A stretch of DNA of 64,000 nucleotides from Siphonodentalium dalli (lineage: Eukaryota > Mollusca > Scaphopoda > Gadilida > Siphonodentaliidae), in contig CP136066.1 of the NCBI GenBank assembly GCA_032622095.1, positions 147,343,559-147,407,558 of the forward strand, read 5' to 3'. A model generated the notes under the pieces. That model did no database searches. It saw only the letters and a list, made by a program, of their open reading frames with translations, and was not told where the DNA came from. Made by a program: the position numbers and the translations under genes. Numbering within the stretch: the first letter of the stretch is position 1; every line of letters begins with the position of its first letter. Shown here piece after piece: positions 10,226-20,640 of this stretch.

Positions 10226-10283
10226 AGTTGCAATTATTTCTCGGTGAACGCGCAACAGGTCATAACTGCAGCCCCATAATTAC

Positions 10284-10474
10284 ATCGACGCGTCATCGGT
10301 TTCGGAAAGAAGAACGCGTAATGTTTTGGGCGCATTTGGACTCGCGCAGGATTGACTTAATAAATCATCATGTTTCAATATAAAGAGCCTCGTTGTTCCT
10401 GTTAACTTTGCCAAGGGCACTATGGGATATTTTGGGCTGGTTTTGTCACGATACACTTTTCGATTTAAATACAT
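10284..10474 (-). CDS. Candidate first exon of the CGRRF1-like gene
   Basis: An ATG at 10474, with an in-frame TAA directly before it, opens a frame of 63 codons. A donor AT|GTAATT at 10284 leaves two codon bases, which fits the phase of the 9973 acceptor. The peptide (MYLNRKVYRDK...LLSETDDAS) does not resemble the hydrophobic CGRRF1 N-terminus, and the Kozak context is poor. It could be an alternative start, a lineage-specific exon or chance. The true first exon may lie further right, even at 16302. Confidence 0.28.
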
Positions 10475-10639
10475 TTACAAAAGTGGCTTTTTCGCTGAAT
10501 GTATATACATGTAAATATAAGGATTAACTGTCATGTGGACTGTTTTTATGGAGATGTAACCGAGAGGTGAGGGGTCATAACTTGTATGTAAAACCCTTGA
10601 CTTCTTGAATCAGATTGTTGTGCATTCGATGGATCCGTG

Positions 10640-10844
10640 TACATTCTGGGATTCAAAACAGGGGTCATCTTTGTGTGATTTCAGCTGTTTTCTATTTCTC
10701 TAAGGGCATCTTTTAGAGACTGACGTTTCAAATGGTGATGAATTATAGTAATTTAATCATATTTTAGGGCATAGATTGTTATTAAAACCGCACATCAAGG
10801 CACTATAACAAAAATATTCAGTGACTCGAAAATTAAGTGGGCCT
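10640..10844 (-). mobile_element. TTAA-flanked repeat 'AGGCCCACTTAATTTT', fragment
   Basis: Read on the minus strand it starts TTAA-AGGCCCACTTAATTTTCGAG and runs through CACTG ... CTATTTCTC to an interior shared with 20402-20640. The other end cannot be defined. Confidence 0.65.
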
Positions 10845-10937
10845 TTAATAGTTATGTTTTATATCCCTCATATTATATTACATATTCATTATTTGGAGGT
10901 TCATATGTGCCCTCATTTTCTCATTTATTTACTATAT

Positions 10938-11715
10938 AACATAACATAACATCAAGATACACAGAACGAGTCGAATGACTCTTAGTTCCGGATTATATCA
11001 AAAGTTATTTTACTGCATGGCAATCCATCCCTTCTGTATCATATTCGTACCGTATTGGGCGGAAGTGATTGTCCAATAGAGTTTTGAATTCTGCTAGCGT
11101 ATGCGATTGTACAATATAATCAGGCAGGGCATTCCAGCTGGAAACAATTCGGTTGCAGAAGAAGAACATCCCGATATCCTTCGATGATCTCGAATATGCC
11201 AATTTCATAGTGTTACCTCTTGTTCGGCTGTACTCTGCTCGCTTGAACAGTTTACTCTCGTCCACGTTGTATAACTCATTCTGGTATTTGTATGTCTCTA
11301 TCATATCACCTCTGAATCGGCGATATTTCAAAGACATCAAACCGAGGTTTATCATTCTGTCTCTATAACTTAATTTTCGAAATTTCGGCACCATTTTTGT
11401 TGCTCGCCTCTGCACCCGTTCAATGGTTATGCTTCTGTTCTTGTGATGAGGGTTCCAAGCCGTATTACAATATTTCAGTATTGGTCTCACCATAGACCTG
11501 TACAAGTAGCTAAATGTATCTGGTTCTAAACTGACGAAAGTTCTCCTGATTAGGCCCAGAGTTCTATATGCGCGACTACACACACTATTAATATGGCAAT
11601 CAAACTTTAGTTGCGTATCAATAGTCACTAGTCGCTCACTAGTATATGGGATATTCTGAAATCTTACTTCATCCTTGACTGTTCTGTTACAGACTGACGA
11701 GGTGTGTTAGACCCC
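10938..11715 (-). mobile_element. 5'-truncated non-LTR retrotransposon (LINE)
   Basis: The minus strand carries the 3' part of an ORF2, a short 3' UTR and a repetitive (ATGTT)n-like tail near 10938-10952. The reading frame breaks at a stop near 11709 where similarity ends, consistent with 5' truncation during insertion. Confidence 0.85.
11005..11706 (-). pseudogene. Reverse transcriptase ORF2, C-terminal fragment
   Basis: An open frame of about 233 codons runs to the natural stop. It contains RLVTIDTQLKFDCHI (post-catalytic region), YRSMVRPILKYCNTAW (thumb) and ERVQRRATKMVP ... LGLMSLKYRRFRGDMIETYK, the conserved tail of CR1/L2/jockey-group proteins. The catalytic FADD box and the endonuclease are missing because of 5' truncation. 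No frameshift is seen in what remains, so the insertion is fairly recent. The clade is inferred from the tail only. Confidence 0.88.
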
Positions 11716-12140
11716 GAAGCCACGACAACTAGTTTTCGCGGCTGGCTCAACCAATTTCGTGGCTGGTTTGCTGGCTAAGCTGGCTCAGTCGCGACGTTCG
11801 TGACTGACGAAATATGGTGGCTCAGCCGGCTGAGACATTACCATTCAGTGTAATTTTGTTTCCGAAATGTTCCTAATCCCCGGTTATAGACCCCTTTTGT
11901 TTTAGCATTTGTGGTGAACCCTAGAATTACATTTGGGACGTATGTCGACTTCCGACTGCTATCATCACTGGTATCTGGCGATATATGCATGCATCATTGA
12001 ATGATGAATTCGATAGTAATGATATAATATTTCAAACTATTTTCAATTCTCTTCTACAGGTTACATGTATGTGCATATATATATTGACAAATACCAGCGA
12101 TGTATGAGAATGAGTCGTGTCGAAATAAACAATTTATATT

Positions 12141-12245
12141 TTAATCCTTTCAATACTGAATGGATTCTCCCATTATATGGCTGGCGGCGGCTTGTGGCCA
12201 ATATGGCTGGCGGCGGCGTGCGATGGCGGCTTCGGGCTCTAAGGT
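12141..12245 (+). repeat. GGCGGC-rich patch beside a TTAA-family end
   Basis: TTAA-TCCTTTCAATACTGAATGGA (12141) looks like the end of the 'CCCTTTCTATACT' family. It is followed by two direct copies of ATATGGCTGGCGGCGGC (about 12176 and 12207) and GATGGCGGCTTC. These are YY1-like words in a GC-poor region. There is no gene call. Confidence 0.45.
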
Positions 12246-13703
12246 GTGTTTAATTACTTTGCATGTATTAATTCCCGTACATCTGATGCCTGATCCCTGG
12301 AACCCCACAGTTATTATTAACTTACATCGTACTTGCTATATATATATACAGATTGAACAGTCTATTTACATGTACAGATCATTTTCGAACAGTGTTATCT
12401 GTATGAGTGATATTTCATTAGTGTGTGAAGTCTCTTCACACAAAAAACATTGTGGTCTCTACAAAGCATGGCAATGCGCCTGGTGGAAATTGAATTAGAC
12501 GAAACTTTCTGAGTTGCGTTGAACCGATTAACAGGGCCTTAACACAGTATGTTGATAAGTAGAATATAACTCTGCTAAGGATGATTCCAGTCTGATGATA
12601 AAATTGAAAATTAATCTTGTTTTACTACCGGGTATATATAACTCACTATATGTACTTGAAACAGTAATTGGACATCCTGCCACAGTACAATAGACCACAG
12701 AAAGGTGTTTCATTCTGTATATCATTTCTTTGCAGGGATGACAACTCTAAATATCGGTTTTTTAAAGTGATTATATTATAAAGTTGAATCTATTCATGTA
12801 GGTTAATGTATCTTATCACATTCTGGTGCTTAATACTAGTATTAGAGGATGACAGAAATATATTTAAGGTATACTTTTGATACACGGCGACCCCTCAAAA
12901 TACGGAAATTTTGTAAACTTAGGCAAAAAATTACACTATAGATATCACTTGGTCAGAAACTCAAACTGTCAACAATCTCAACCTTGTTTCAGACTGAAAT
13001 ATCTAATTAATGTTTATTCAGGGATGGAATGGACCAAAGTTGGGGATAGACCCACCCACCCAAGAACCCCCACAGGGCCCCCAACCATCCCTAACCACTC
13101 CTTATAATCTCAATGTGGAAACGTAATCTATTTTTTCATGATTTCCCAACAAAAATGCTTGAAAGTGATAAATCTATAACCAACTGAAATTGAATTAAAA
13201 ACAGCACAAGGTGGGTTTTCGCTGGTGCGGGTAGTCTGGCAAAAGCCTTTCAATATAAAACAATTAAGATACAATCTGTAGTGGTTCAAAGTTATTTTGG
13301 TCAGAGTATTCACAAAATAGAAGTACCGGCCTTGATTGAGGTACGCACTTCGATATTATACATGTGAGTATAATTACTGTGACTGTCCTAATTAATGTAC
13401 ATACTGCACAGGTAATCCTACATATGGCATAACGGAAAATAATACGTTTATTCTCTTATCAAATAGATATTGAGATACAATTAGAAGATATATACAAAAG
13501 ATTGAGAATGTTGCAGCATATGTACAATAATACCATAATACACTACTAGTAGAAGTTACACATGTGCGGCTGCAAACTTCACAAGAGTTGGTAGAACCTT
13601 GAATGTCAGAGAATTAGTGTATATATACATGTACATGTATATAAACGGAGGGCAATACCATACGACCAGGGATGTGGCAGAAGGGGTTAGGTGGGTCTCA
13701 CCA

Positions 13704-13715
13704 CCCCCCCCCCCC
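13704..13715 (+). repeat. Poly(C) tract, 12 bp
   Basis: An uninterrupted C12 run lies within AT-rich sequence. Similar homopolymers occur at 19761, 51737 and 59551. Confidence 0.9.
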
Positions 13716-14514
13716 ACCAACAGTTGAATATATCATACCTGACACAACATCAGTTGAAAATTTTACACTAACAATATGTTGAAATTGTTCTCGTAGTTTG
13801 ATTTATCAAAAATTTATTAGTGGGGAATTTGTTGTTTTTAGACCAACATTAGCATATTTTCCTAGTTTTGTGATTAAAGGTTTGAACTGAAATGGCCATA
13901 AAAAATTTCCAACCTTACTAGTAGGGGGGTGGGGTGTCAGGTGGATTTTACGCTAAACAAAACTGTTATTTATTTATTTCCATTGCCTTTACTGAGAATT
14001 AGGTTAAGTTTGCGTATTTTCTAGTTAGGTTCTTAGTATATAATTTTATCCATTCGCTATTTACTATTATTTTAGGATGTGTGCCATGCTTGTATTGTAA
14101 GCGCATTGAAACTAATTTATAGTACAATGCGCTCTAAATGTATCTATAATAATAATAATAATAACTGGAAATTTCCAACAATTGCAATTTTCAATCATGT
14201 TCATTTCAAAATTTTGTCACCCCAGGGCCCTGGTCCCACCCTATAGTGACGGCTAATTAATTTAAGAATAATAAATCTGGCTGTTAAAATTGTGAATTCG
14301 GCTGGCAATATGCTTAGGCCTATACTCTAGTCCACCAGATGTTAGGATTTAGCAATTTGAAAATTGTCCCACAGCAATGATGTGGCACAAGTTAGATTCC
14401 AAGTGTTGTCACGGCATTTCCCGAACCATGGACGGCACAGCACTAGTGGATTATTCCGTTCCTGCTCCTGGCTATACAAAACTACTGATCCATTTAGCCG
14501 GATAGGTTAATAAG

Positions 14515-14844
14515 GCTGAAGGGGTCACTCTCACCAAAAAAAGTGCTGAAGGGTACACAGGGTTTGAAAATGTGCTGAAGGGTACACAGGGTTTGTGATC
14601 GGCAGGAACACCATTACATAAATTGTGTTTATGAAAGTATGGCGCCCATTAGCAGTTTGTTTTAAGTACATTTTAATATTCATTGGAACGTAAACAATTA
14701 TTCTCTGACAGAAATCATGGCAGATAGGAAGACTGAATACAACTTCCTTTATAATGACATTTCAAACCCTGTGTACCCTTCAGCACATTTTGAAAATCAT
14801 GTGTACCCGTCAGCACTTTTTTTGGTGAGAGTGACCCCTTCAGC
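14515..14844. mobile_element. Mutator-like miniature element with 9-bp target duplication
   Basis: Terminal inverted repeats of about 80 bp start GCTGAAGGGGTCACTCTCAC at 14515 and end with its complement at 14844. Each arm contains one or two GTGCTGAAGGGTACACAGGG words. The flanks are an identical 9-bp repeat, GTTAATAAG, at 14506-14514 and 14845-14853. A 9-bp duplication with long inverted repeats fits the Mutator superfamily. There is no transposase; the frame reading YPSAHFENHVYPSALF is arm sequence. Confidence 0.88.
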
Positions 14845-15429
14845 GTTAATAAGGCCTTTATGCTTTAGCCCACCCAAGTACGTAGACTTATTAGGAAAGA
14901 ACATATTTCATATGTTCACATTTATGACTGTTCTTTCTCAGAGCCTTAACTCATTGACAGGACGTTGCACGCCGGCGACTAGATATCTCGTCGTCGCCCA
15001 GAATTCCGTTTCCGAATGCTCGGTTTAGGTTACCTGTACCAATATATATCGTCTGCTAATTGAAAATTATTATACAAACGTTCTTCACGATATTATCTAT
15101 TTCTTATATATTAACCATTCTGATAGTTTTATCACATAATCCACGGTAAGAGGCATGCTGAACGCCGCGTCAGCAACCCGGCCCATGTGTGAAGTGAGAA
15201 GACCGCGCCGATTTACGGTTCATCATGAAATTTTTCATGGCTTCGTCAGGGTTTGTCAAGTGACTGAAATGAGATCGTATAAATACGTTGGTTATATAAT
15301 TGTATTTCTCCAAACCATGATATATGTGAATTTTAATTATTGCTATTAACGATTCAAATAACAACCTGCATGCACATTGTAAATTATAAAATGAATAAAT
15401 AATATTCAAATAATTCAAATTCAATTCCC

Positions 15430-16110
15430 ATTTATATATATAGGCCTATGTGGTTTGATATCATAATCTCGGGATGTGATATCACTGGCAAGTCAACTGC
15501 ATGATCATTCGCATCCATGCGTATCACTTGCTTTGGTTACTTGTTCAAGTTGTTGTAGTGAAGACAGTCCAATTGTTTTATATATATGCACCCAGATAAG
15601 AAAGTATTGGTGTTAAATATTACATACAATGTGTTAGCGATAATGTAGCAACGAACAATCAAAGTAATCCACCGGGAGGCTGGCGTTCAATCAGTTAAGT
15701 TACAGAGGGTACCTAGTGTCAGATCGAGCTAGGACTATGGACATAGTATGGTCGATATTTCATTAAAAATCACCTAAATGCTTTACAAAATATATAACGA
15801 GCATATTAAAAAAACTCACACAACAATTGCACAAAAAGCCAATTACCAAATAGAAATAAACCTGTCACTATACGGTAGAACCGTACATAGCAGGGAGCCT
15901 ATAGACTATAGTATAGTATACATGTAGCTGGGCCTAGCTGCCAGCTGGGGGATGCATGGCGGCACATTCTAAGAAATATACTAGTAAGCCCAAAATGAAT
16001 TTGACATGGAAGTGGTATATGATATTGCCTAAACAGGGTTTTTGATGTTACCATAACTGAGTTAGTCATCCGGTACATACACTTGGAAGTTGGAACTTTC
16101 TATACAAATT
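15430..16110. other. Non-coding stretch
   Basis: AT-rich with CTATAGTATAG-like simple sequence near 15900. I see no gene or shared repeat. Confidence 0.4.
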
Positions 16111-16221
16111 CTAAGGCCGGTCTGGACCACTGCCGTGGGTCACAGGGTGGCTCGAAAATAGGAAATATATGATTATGAAGATTATTGAATGTAGAAAAGT
16201 CATTAGATGATAATCGCCTAC

Positions 16222-16302
16222 CTTAGAATCAAAATAACCATAATGCTGAAACATATAAAAACCGTCAAAACTGACAGAAAATTCGCATAATTGGCAAACC
16301 AT
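16222..16302 (-). CDS. Candidate first coding exon of a divergent minus-strand gene
   Basis: ATG at 16302 opens 27 codons (MVCQLCEFSVSFDGFYMFQH then YGYFDSK) ending at a consensus donor AAG|GTAGGC in phase 0. An acceptor-like TTTTTATATGTTTCAG lies inside, so the last 24 nt could also be a micro-exon. Its position 390 bp from the BTB gene start, across a CCAAT-rich interval, suggests a divergent transcript, perhaps the 5' end of the CGRRF1-like gene. The peptide itself is not recognised. Confidence 0.3.
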
Positions 16303-16694
16303 AGAAGAGTGATTTCGGCCATTGCTTGTTTACATTGGAAATATTCTGATGTCAAAGGTTGTGAACTTTGCGTGACCTTTCGTAGTGTTCAGAAATGGGT
16401 TGGAACGTTGAAAGGTGCGCCTCTTCTGATTGGCTGCAGCAAGCAACATGGGAACTTTATTGACGAAAGGGGCGAAATATTGGAAGTGTGCGCTTTCAAC
16501 GATTGGTCATGACACTTGTCACAACAAAAGCCAATGAAAAATCGAAGAGTTGTTTGTCCAATCAAGAATGTATATTTACAATTTGATCGATGGGATTTCA
16601 TGTATTGTTGTGGATGCTATTTCGGAATTTCGTGTGTTAGTGCATGCATGTTTTTGAACTGTTAATTCTTATAAGTAATTGCCAAAAAATTGCG
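16303..16694. promoter_or_regulatory. CCAAT-rich, probably bidirectional promoter
   Basis: Four CCAAT boxes in both orientations lie at 16428 (GATTGG), 16501 (GATTGG), 16531 (CCAAT) and 16558 (CCAAT). The last three are spaced 30 and 27 bp. An E2F-like GGGGCGAAA sits at about 16469. There is no clear TATA box. Multiple CCAAT boxes at about 30-bp spacing are a known NF-Y arrangement in TATA-less, often cell-cycle-linked promoters. The start codon at 16695 follows. Confidence 0.5.
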
Positions 16695-17631
16695 ATGGGA
16701 ACGACGCAGATATGTTCCGATATTTGCTGCTATGTTATGAGAAATATGAACACAATGAGGAGGAGTGGCTTCGTATCATTTCTGTCCTCTCCTGGCGAAT
16801 TTTGTGATTTCAATCTGGTATCTTCCGATGGTGTAGAGTTCCCAGTTCACAAATCGGTGATGGTTGCTGCATGCAAAGAATTCAAGGCATTCCTTGAACA
16901 GTCACCAAACTCTGTGAAAGTAGATATTTCATCCACAATTTTAGATAGAGTTATTGGATGTGTGTATGGTGACTTAGGAATTTGCACAGACTCGATTGAT
17001 ATGCCTCCAGAATTTTGGGGTGCGCTCAAGAAGCTTGGATTGAATGAACTTAGATATGCATTAAATGAAGTCTTCATGAAGTACAAAAATAAGAGAGATG
17101 GTTCAGGGGATAAGCCAACATTATCATCAAACATAGAGACAAAAGAGATCAGTGTGCAAACTGAAACGGTTCCCGATTTCAACCGAAATAAAAGTGATAG
17201 TGTCACGGTTATGCAATCTTTGAAGTTGCCTGTGTCCGTTGCAGTAAATTCTCAAGATATTGTTCACTGCAGATCGTCAGTTGAACCCAATGATTTTAAT
17301 CCCACTCAATTAACATCTGACACATGTACATCTACTAGTATGGGTACTCCAACACAAGATATTGGTAATGCCAATCAAGAAACTACCAATATGACCACAC
17401 ATACAGGGAGTGCCGAGCAGTCTGATTCTCGTTCATATTCACCATATGATGACGATATTGAAGAATATGAACTAAAAATTGTTGTCAATGAGGGATCTGT
17501 TGAGATAGTGGAACAGAATAGGCATATGACTAGGGACGTTCCCCCTTCAGACAGAATGGCGATGTCTGCACTTTACGAAGATGCAGAGCCTTTTCAGCCA
17601 AGCAATTGGAGCATCCCTGATAGTGATATAG
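16695..17631 (+). CDS. BTB/POZ and AT-hook protein, exon 1 (BTB domain)
   Basis: I start at 16695 because GCGATGG has purine at -3 and G at +4; the longer option at 16644 has a weak context. Residues about 25-130 form a BTB/POZ fold: CDFNLVSSDGVEFPVHKSVM (37-56) with the conserved Asp38 and His52, then VAACKEFKAFLEQ. BTB domains dimerise and recruit co-repressors or cullin-3. From about residue 140 the sequence is Ser/Thr/Asn-rich and probably disordered. The frame would stop at 17696, but a donor ATAG|GTATAC at 17631 (phase 1) joins in frame to each downstream exon. Which BTB family member this is I cannot say. Confidence 0.82.
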
Positions 17632-17972
17632 GTATACATTTAAAGTATTGTCCAAGTACTCTGGGGCACATCCATTCAGTCAGTGTACATGCATAATTTA
17701 AAGTATTAATATTATGAAACACTCCACTGGTGTGATCAAATAATTTATGCTAATTTAAATATCTGAAGTAAGTTATAGGTCATATTCATATAGTCAATAA
17801 ATTTCATGTTTAATAATGGTCAACGTCAATAAAATAATTAGTAATGAATATATAATCACAGCATTTCGCATTTAATTCTCAGATTCAAGGAAGACGCACT
17901 AAAGCAGAAAATTAATTAACCATGGCCTTATTTTCTTAAATAATAAAAATTTTGTATCCAAAATGCAGCATG

Positions 17973-18100
17973 TAACATATGCAGCCCTCATAATTGGCTA
18001 CGGCAATCGGCAATGCTGAAGCAAACTGGGCCATGATAAAGGGTTGCCGTAGCAGATTGCCGAAGCCAAACAATCTGAATTAAAAGGGCTGCATATGTTA
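17973..18100. mobile_element. Short inverted-repeat element
   Basis: The 16-bp end TAACATATGCAGCCCT at 17973 is mirrored by AGGGCTGCATATGTTA at 18100. An inner pair (GGCTACGGCAATCGGCAAT and TTGCCGTAGCAGATTGCCG) is also related. Length is 128 bp, it lies in intron 1, and no clear target duplication is seen. Confidence 0.65.
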
Positions 18101-18316
18101 TTCGTATTCAATGTACCGGTATATGAATTATATTTAGTGTGGACATGCACTCATTGGCAGAATCGTTGCAAGCGCTTGTTTATTGGTAACAAATTTGTCC
18201 CAAAGTTACCGGTATATGGAATAAATATTTAATAGATAGATTTGTGCATATGGTTCAGACCTGTTTTGCGGAACCATTAATTAAATGCAAGTACCAGTTA
18301 TAAATATGATTAAATC

Positions 18317-18880
18317 CTTTTGTGCACCCTACAGACCACATCCCTCGTCCGATCATTACCAAACTTTATACCGGTATGGATCTTCGGGATGACCTCTAGA
18401 TGGGAGCCTCCTATTGTCACTAAACTTCACATGGATCTTCGGGATAACCACAAGATGGGAGCAATTAATGTAATATTCCTGAATTTTGTAGCCATTTTGG
18501 ATTTTACTCTTTGCATGACTAAATCATTTAGCACACTTACTGACCACATCCCTCATCTGATTGTCACCAAACTTCATATTGATCTTCGGGGGAGATCAGT
18601 GCAGATCACTAGATGGGAGCTATCAAATGTTTTGAATTTCCTTGGAAAACATGGCCGCCAGCTGCGTTGATATCTAGACTTGATTCTAGTATTACTTAGA
18701 CATTTCAACTTTGCATTCCTAATTGCTCCAGATGAGCTACAGTGTCATTGACACTTTTATTTAGAATTTCATTGGAAACATGCCCACCAGTGGCCATCTT
18801 GGATTTTACTTTATATACATGTATATCTCTTCACATTGACATCTACAGTAGTATTACTTAGATATTTTAACTTTCCGCAT
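18317..18880 (+). repeat. Three diverged units of the 160-bp 'ATGGCCGCC' minisatellite
   Basis: Units carry ACCACATCCCTCRTCYGAT, CACCAAACTTCATATGGATC, TCTAGATGGGAGC and ACATGGCCGCCAGC. They belong to the family of the 22.6-26.3 kb array and end at GAGCTACAGTGTCATTGACA. Located in intron 1 of the BTB gene. Confidence 0.8.
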
Positions 18881-19170
18881 TCATAATCGCTCTATTGAGT
18901 GTAACACACGAAAATTTATCCCCCCGTATATGTACAAGAGAATGCACTGGCTTACAAGTTCAGGGAAAATATTGTTAATTAAAATTCCTTGAATTAAAAA
19001 TACTTACCTGCATATATAAAATACTTGTTTTCAACTAAACTTCTGTCATCTATGTATATACATGATGTATGTCATATGTGATGGTATTGGAAGAAATAAA
19101 TACTGTTTATACTAGTACTAACTTGAAAAAGGTACTTTCATAATTAATAATCAATTTAAAATTATTTCAG

Positions 19171-19245
19171 TGGGACAGCTACCAGTAAAGGGCACACCGC
19201 AATTACAAAGACGAGGACGAGGGCGACCACGAAAGAATGATACCA
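19171..19245 (+). CDS. BTB/AT-hook protein, exon 2 (AT-hook cassette A)
   Basis: Acceptor AAAATTATTTCAG and donor ACCA|GTAGGA bound exactly 75 nt (25 codons), phase 1 at both ends, so it can be included or skipped without a frame change. It encodes VGQLPVKGTPQLQRRGRGRP then RKNDT. R-G-R-P flanked by basic residues is an AT-hook, which inserts into the minor groove of AT-rich DNA. It is clearly homologous to exon 3 (GQLxVxxxxQLxRRGRxRPRK). The donor is weaker than consensus, so the 3' boundary is the less certain one. Confidence 0.72.
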
Positions 19246-19448
19246 GTAGGAGAGTTGTTGTTAGAGACCAGCTGAAATGTAATCCAATTTGAGTATTGCT
19301 GTATATCATGTCATGTGTATCTAAGGCTATGATGTTCTATATTATATACACGGTACATGTACCATTGGATTCGATTGGAACGAGGAAGCACCAAAATATA
19401 GATAATATGCCAAAGCTACATATTCATGTATTTGTATCTGGTAAATTT

Positions 19449-19620
19449 TAACCCTTTCTATACTGAATGCCAATGGATTCTCCCATTCTGTTATAAAATT
19501 ATGGTCTACTATTCAATTAGAGAGATGTTCAGGTAATAAAAGCAGACAACAGACAGATGAACATATAATGCAAAAGAATTGATATTCATTTGTGAGAAAT
19601 GTTGAGATAATATGTCCAAC
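19449..19620 (+). mobile_element. TTAA-flanked 'CCCTTTCTATACTGAATG' family, partial
   Basis: TTAA is followed by CCCTTTCTATACTGAATG, GGATTCTCCCATTCTGTTAT and interior CAGGTAATAAAAGCAGACAA. Only the left part is present. It lies in intron 2 of the BTB gene. Confidence 0.65.
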
Positions 19621-19760
19621 AATCAGCCATGTGCATGACAATATAGAATTATCTCTCCTGCAGTTTCTCACAGTGTGGTAGAATGAAAGTTATGACAAAA
19701 ATATAGAGTTACTTCTCCTGCAGTGTCTCGCAATCAGGGCTCGAAATCTCAACTTGTCAT

Positions 19761-19783
19761 GGGGGGGGGGGGGGGGGGGGGGG
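19761..19783 (+). repeat. Poly(G) tract, 23 bp
   Basis: There are 23 uninterrupted G residues on the coding strand of intron 2. Such a run can form a G-quadruplex in DNA or in the pre-mRNA and is prone to length change or assembly error. Confidence 0.92.
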
Positions 19784-19819
19784 CAGTAGAAATTAATAGA
19801 ATTGTTACCTAAGAATTGT

Positions 19820-19911
19820 TCATGTGCATGCCCTTACATGTATATGTGGGATCATGGCATGTCTTTCATGTGCATGCCCTTACATGTATATGTGGGATCA
19901 TGGCATGTCTT
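19820..19911 (+). repeat. Perfect 46-bp tandem duplication
   Basis: TCATGTGCATGCCCTTACAT ... GGCATGTCTT occurs twice head to tail (19820-19865, 19866-19911) without differences, so it is recent. The unit has alternating GTGCATGC/ACATGTATATGT words. Confidence 0.9.
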
Positions 19912-20143
19912 TGATGACGTAGACAGATTAAACATTTTCATTCTTTATGAACACTTTGATAACACAACCAATATAAATGTTTTGATTTGAAATTTCTAGA
20001 TTATCCACCAAAACGGGGAATTTAATAATCTTACCCAATTACAATGTAATTCTATCTCATTTAGAATTTTAGAGATACTAGTGGACAGTCTAGCTACAGT
20101 AAATAAGTCTGGCTCAGACTAAGAGATGTCTCTATTCAACATA

Positions 20144-20356
20144 CAGTAATGCTCTAAGTAATCGACTTCTTAACGACAGCAGAATTATGGGTAACTTTTC
20201 AGGATTTAGTCGGAAATATGGCTTGTTGCCATTCATCGGAAAGCTCTCGGGGAGAGCTTTCCGATGAATGGCAACAAGCCATATTTCCGACTAAATCCTG
20301 AAAAGTTACCCATAATTCTGCTGTCATTAAGAGGTCGATTACTTAGAGCATTACTG
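20144..20356. mobile_element. TA-flanked palindromic miniature, copy A
   Basis: The ends CAGTAATGCTCTAAGTAATC and its complement are flanked by TA (20142-20143, 20357-20358). The whole 213 bp is one near-perfect palindrome centred at CTCTCGG/GGAGAG, with arm words CAGAATTATGGGTAACTTTT and GGATTTAGTCGGAAATATGG. CAGT termini plus TA duplication suggest a Tc1-mariner/pogo origin. It lies in intron 2 of the BTB gene. Confidence 0.88.
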
Positions 20357-20401
20357 TACTATTAGATATTGTTTTATAGTCAAACAAAGTCTGTAGATTA
20401 A

Positions 20402-20640
20402 AGGCCCACTTAATTTTTGAGTCACTGATTATTTTTTTTATAGTGACTTGATATATGATTTTAATAACAATCTATGCCATAAAATATGATTAAAATACTA
20501 TAATTCATCACTATTTAAAACATCTGTGTCTCAGAAGATGCCCATAGAAAAATAGAAAACAGTTGAAATCAGATTGATTACCCCCGTTTTGTCTCCCAGA
20601 ATGCAACAGAATTCAAACCCTTACTTGTATAGCAAACCCT
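20402..20640 (+). mobile_element. TTAA-flanked repeat 'AGGCCCACTTAATTTT', second copy
   Basis: TTAA at 20398-20401 is followed by AGGCCCACTTAATTTTTGAG and an interior matching 10640-10844 in inverted orientation (CAATCTATGCCATAAAATAT, GTCTCCCAGAATGCAACAG). The right end is unclear. Confidence 0.65.

Larger units (their letters stand above)
11720..14505. other. Non-coding stretch, no recognised gene
   Basis: AT-rich sequence with short chance frames. At 11740-11830 there are repeated GGCTGGCT/GGCTCAGCC words. 14150-14161 is an (ATA)n run. Nothing here has paired splice sites with protein-like sequence. If the CGRRF1-like gene starts at 16302 this is intronic. Confidence 0.45.

Noticed and set aside
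14717-15028. 103-codon open frame with YPSAxF repeats
   Set aside because: It runs through the right arm of the Mutator-like element; the repeats are those of the inverted end.
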